7,287 nucleotides of DNA from Chloroflexota bacterium (GTDB lineage Bacteria; Chloroflexota; Anaerolineae; Aggregatilineales; UBA2796): NCBI GenBank assembly GCA_017743585.1, contig JAGHYP010000138.1, forward strand, positions 1 through 7,287, given 5' to 3'. Each line of letters opens with the position of its first letter. The stretch's first letter is position 1. The position numbers and the translations under genes were made by a program. This document shows, piece by piece, positions 5,961-7,287 of the stretch. The notes under the pieces were generated by a model. It ran no database searches. It was given only the letters and a program-made list of their open reading frames with translations, and was not told where the DNA came from.

Positions 5961-6608
5961 TCACAAGCGGCGCGCGCGCACCACCACGCGCTTCAGATAC
6001 TCGCGCTTGTGCGCGTCCCACTCGGCGCAGGTGATCAAGGTCAGCTCTTCATAGCCGCGATTGCGGATCACGCTGAAATCATCGGGCGCGACGGTCAAGA
6101 CTTCAGTGACAACATAGCGCACGATCTCAGTGCCGGCGGCGTTCTCGCGGAAGATGCTGATCAGATCGCCCTGCCGCAGCTCGCCGATGCGCGCAAACGG
6201 GCCTGGCAGGCCGTCGCCCAGCTCGGCGTGCCCTGCCAACACGAAGTTGCCGCCCTCATCCAAGTTCGCCGTGCCTTCCAGATGCCCTGCCTGATTGTAC
6301 AGGTGGCTCAGATTCCACGTATCAATGCTCATATCGAAGTAGAGCGGCACGATATCCGCCAACAAGTTCACGCTGGGGGCTGCCACGCGGAAAGGCAACT
6401 TGCGGCTCGGCAAGGGCGTCGCCTGCGCAGCGGCCGCGACGGCGACTTGAGTTTGAGTCGGCTGAACGCGTGTCGGCGCTGCCTCCGCCGGCGGCTGCGG
6501 ACGATTCAGACGATCAAAAGCTGAGTAGACTGCTACGACGCCGATCACGATCAGCAGCGCAGCCAATGGATTGAGCGAATTGCCTCGACGCGAACGATAA
6601 CGATACAT
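5961..6608 (-). CDS. Sortase family transpeptidase
   Basis: Sortases cut surface proteins at an LPXTG-like motif between Thr and Gly and join them to the cell envelope. This 215-residue protein has a basic N-terminus (YRYRSRR), one membrane anchor at about 14-31, a Pro/Ala/Gln/Thr-rich linker (36-70) and a sortase beta-barrel. Catalytic residues are visible: His127 in VLAGH, Cys194 in TLITC, and Arg207 in LKRVVV. WNLSHLYNQAGHLEGTAN (98-115) and APDDFSV (174-180) are typical of sortases with class D/E-like features; the exact class is not settled. The ATG at 6608 is chosen because GAGG lies six bases upstream; a GTG at 6623 would add five residues and lacks such a site. It lies directly downstream of an LPATG protein gene, its probable substrate, separated by an intrinsic terminator. 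Confidence 0.9.
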   Translation of the reverse strand: MYRYRSRRGNSLNPLAALLIVIGVVAVYSAFDRLNRPQPPAEAAPTRVQPTQTQVAVAAAAQATPLPSRKLPFRVAAPSVNLLADIVPLYFDMSIDTWNLSHLYNQAGHLEGTANLDEGGNFVLAGHAELGDGLPGPFARIGELRQGDLISIFRENAAGTEIVRYVVTEVLTVAPDDFSVIRNRGYEELTLITCAEWDAHKREYLKRVVVRARRL

Positions 6609-6629
6609 AAACTGCCTCTGCACGCACTG

Positions 6630-6668
6630 AAAACAGCATCTGCCCTGCTGAGAGACAGAGCAGATGCT
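6630..6668 (-). terminator. Intrinsic terminator between the LPATG gene and the sortase gene
   Basis: AGCATCTGC (6668-6660, minus strand) pairs exactly with GCAGATGCT (6643-6635), giving a 9-bp stem with a 16-base loop, followed by G and four U (6633-6630). It lies 15 bases after the surface protein stop and ends 21 bases before the sortase ATG. The U-run is short, so partial read-through is plausible. Confidence 0.7.
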
Positions 6669-6682
6669 AGGCTCAGATTGAA

Positions 6683-7287
6683 TTAACGACGGCGCAAGCG
6701 CGACCAGAGCAACATGCCGCTCACGATGAGCAAGACGCCCGCGATCAGCAGTCCGAGCGCCTCAGCCGCGCCAGATGGCTCAGCAGGCGGCAGACCAGTC
6801 GCCGGCAGCCGTCCGCGCGTGATGCGCAAGACTGCCGAGCTGGTGCGCGGATTGCCCGTCTGATGGCGCAGCTCGCCCGTGTTGGTCACGTCGCTCGGCG
6901 CAGGCGCGTCGTCGCGCAGGCGCGCTGTGACGGTCAGCGTCACCACTTGACCTGGATTGACCGTGCCAACGTTGAAGATGACGACCTGTCCGCTGATGGT
7001 GAACGTGCCTTGCGTCGCCGTGGCGCTGATGATCTGTAGCACGGCAGGCACAGTGTCGGAGACGACGACCGCGCTCGCCGGCGCATTACTCGGATTGGTG
7101 ACGGTCAGCGTGTAGGTGACCAACTCACCTGGCAGTGCCAGCGCAGGATCGACCAGCTTGACAATGACAGGATCGACAACCACGATGTTGCCAACTGGCG
7201 TGCCGCTCGGCGCTTCTATGGAACTGGCGCCAGCGAAATCGCTGACGACGCGCGCGCTGTTATTGTCGAGCGTCGGATCGGCAAAGC
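6683..7287 (-). CDS. LPXTG-anchored surface protein with DUF11-like domain, N-terminus beyond window
   Basis: The frame is open to the right edge, so only the C-terminal 200 residues are seen. Residues 36-138 form a beta-rich domain with the pattern of DUF11 conserved repeats: YTLTVTNPSNAPASAVVVSD, then a GQVVIFNVGTVNPGQ stretch, ending VTNTGEL. These Ig-like modules are common in large extracellular proteins and often occur in series. The end is a full cell-wall sorting signal: LPATG (160-164), a spacer of about 12 residues, a hydrophobic helix (about 177-194) and a positive tail SRLRRR. The protein would be exported, cut at LPATG and fixed to the envelope by the sortase encoded next to it. 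The signal peptide and any adhesive or enzymatic head lie outside the window. The domain starting at GTG 7183 is not a separate gene, since coding sequence continues upstream without a stop. Confidence 0.9.
   Translation of the reverse strand, partial: FADPTLDNNSARVVSDFAGASSIEAPSGTPVGNIVVVDPVIVKLVDPALALPGELVTYTLTVTNPSNAPASAVVVSDTVPAVLQIISATATQGTFTISGQVVIFNVGTVNPGQVVTLTVTARLRDDAPAPSDVTNTGELRHQTGNPRTSSAVLRITRGRLPATGLPPAEPSGAAEALGLLIAGVLLIVSGMLLWSRLRRR

Noticed and set aside
6609..6623. GTG start at 6623 for the sortase
   Set aside because: The GAGG at six bases before ATG 6608 lies inside the would-be extension and serves the ATG.

Overview
The window is about 60% GC and gene dense. It reads as a chromosomal segment of a Chloroflexota-type bacterium, perhaps Anaerolineae-like. 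This is an inference from the mix of a Flp-type pilin, a sortase paired with an LPXTG surface protein carrying a DUF11-like domain, a membrane pyrophosphatase and a divergent UvrD-like helicase. No rRNA, tRNA, CRISPR or insertion sequence is visible.

Left part (1-4804), all on the minus strand. Reading in the direction of transcription: pheS (phenylalanyl-tRNA synthetase alpha, start 4804), then after a 270-base leader region hppA (membrane-bound pyrophosphatase, start 3508), then an intrinsic terminator, then a large superfamily-1 helicase-like ATPase (start 1628) that runs off the left edge. hppA has its own sigma70-like promoter and a structured leader. pheT does not follow pheS.

Middle (4805-5940). 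A 214-base divergent intergenic region holds a promoter for pheS, a promoter for the plus-strand genes and a perfect 9-bp inverted repeat. The plus-strand genes are a 50-residue Flp/Fap-type pilin (5019-5171) and, 46 bases later, an AlaX-type alanyl-tRNA editing protein (5218-5940).

Right part (5961-7287), minus strand. The C-terminal 200 residues of a surface protein with a DUF11-like domain and a textbook LPATG sorting signal are followed by an intrinsic terminator and then a sortase. The two form a likely substrate/enzyme pair. With the pilin, this gives the right half a cell-surface theme.

The most surprising observation is in hppA. The frame is intact and most signatures are present, but about 80-90 residues are missing. 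The missing part normally forms a transmembrane hairpin with the pyrophosphate-binding loop (DVGADLVGKVE and GDNVGD motifs). It is either a real loss of catalytic function or an assembly collapse. No wholly new multi-gene system is evident.
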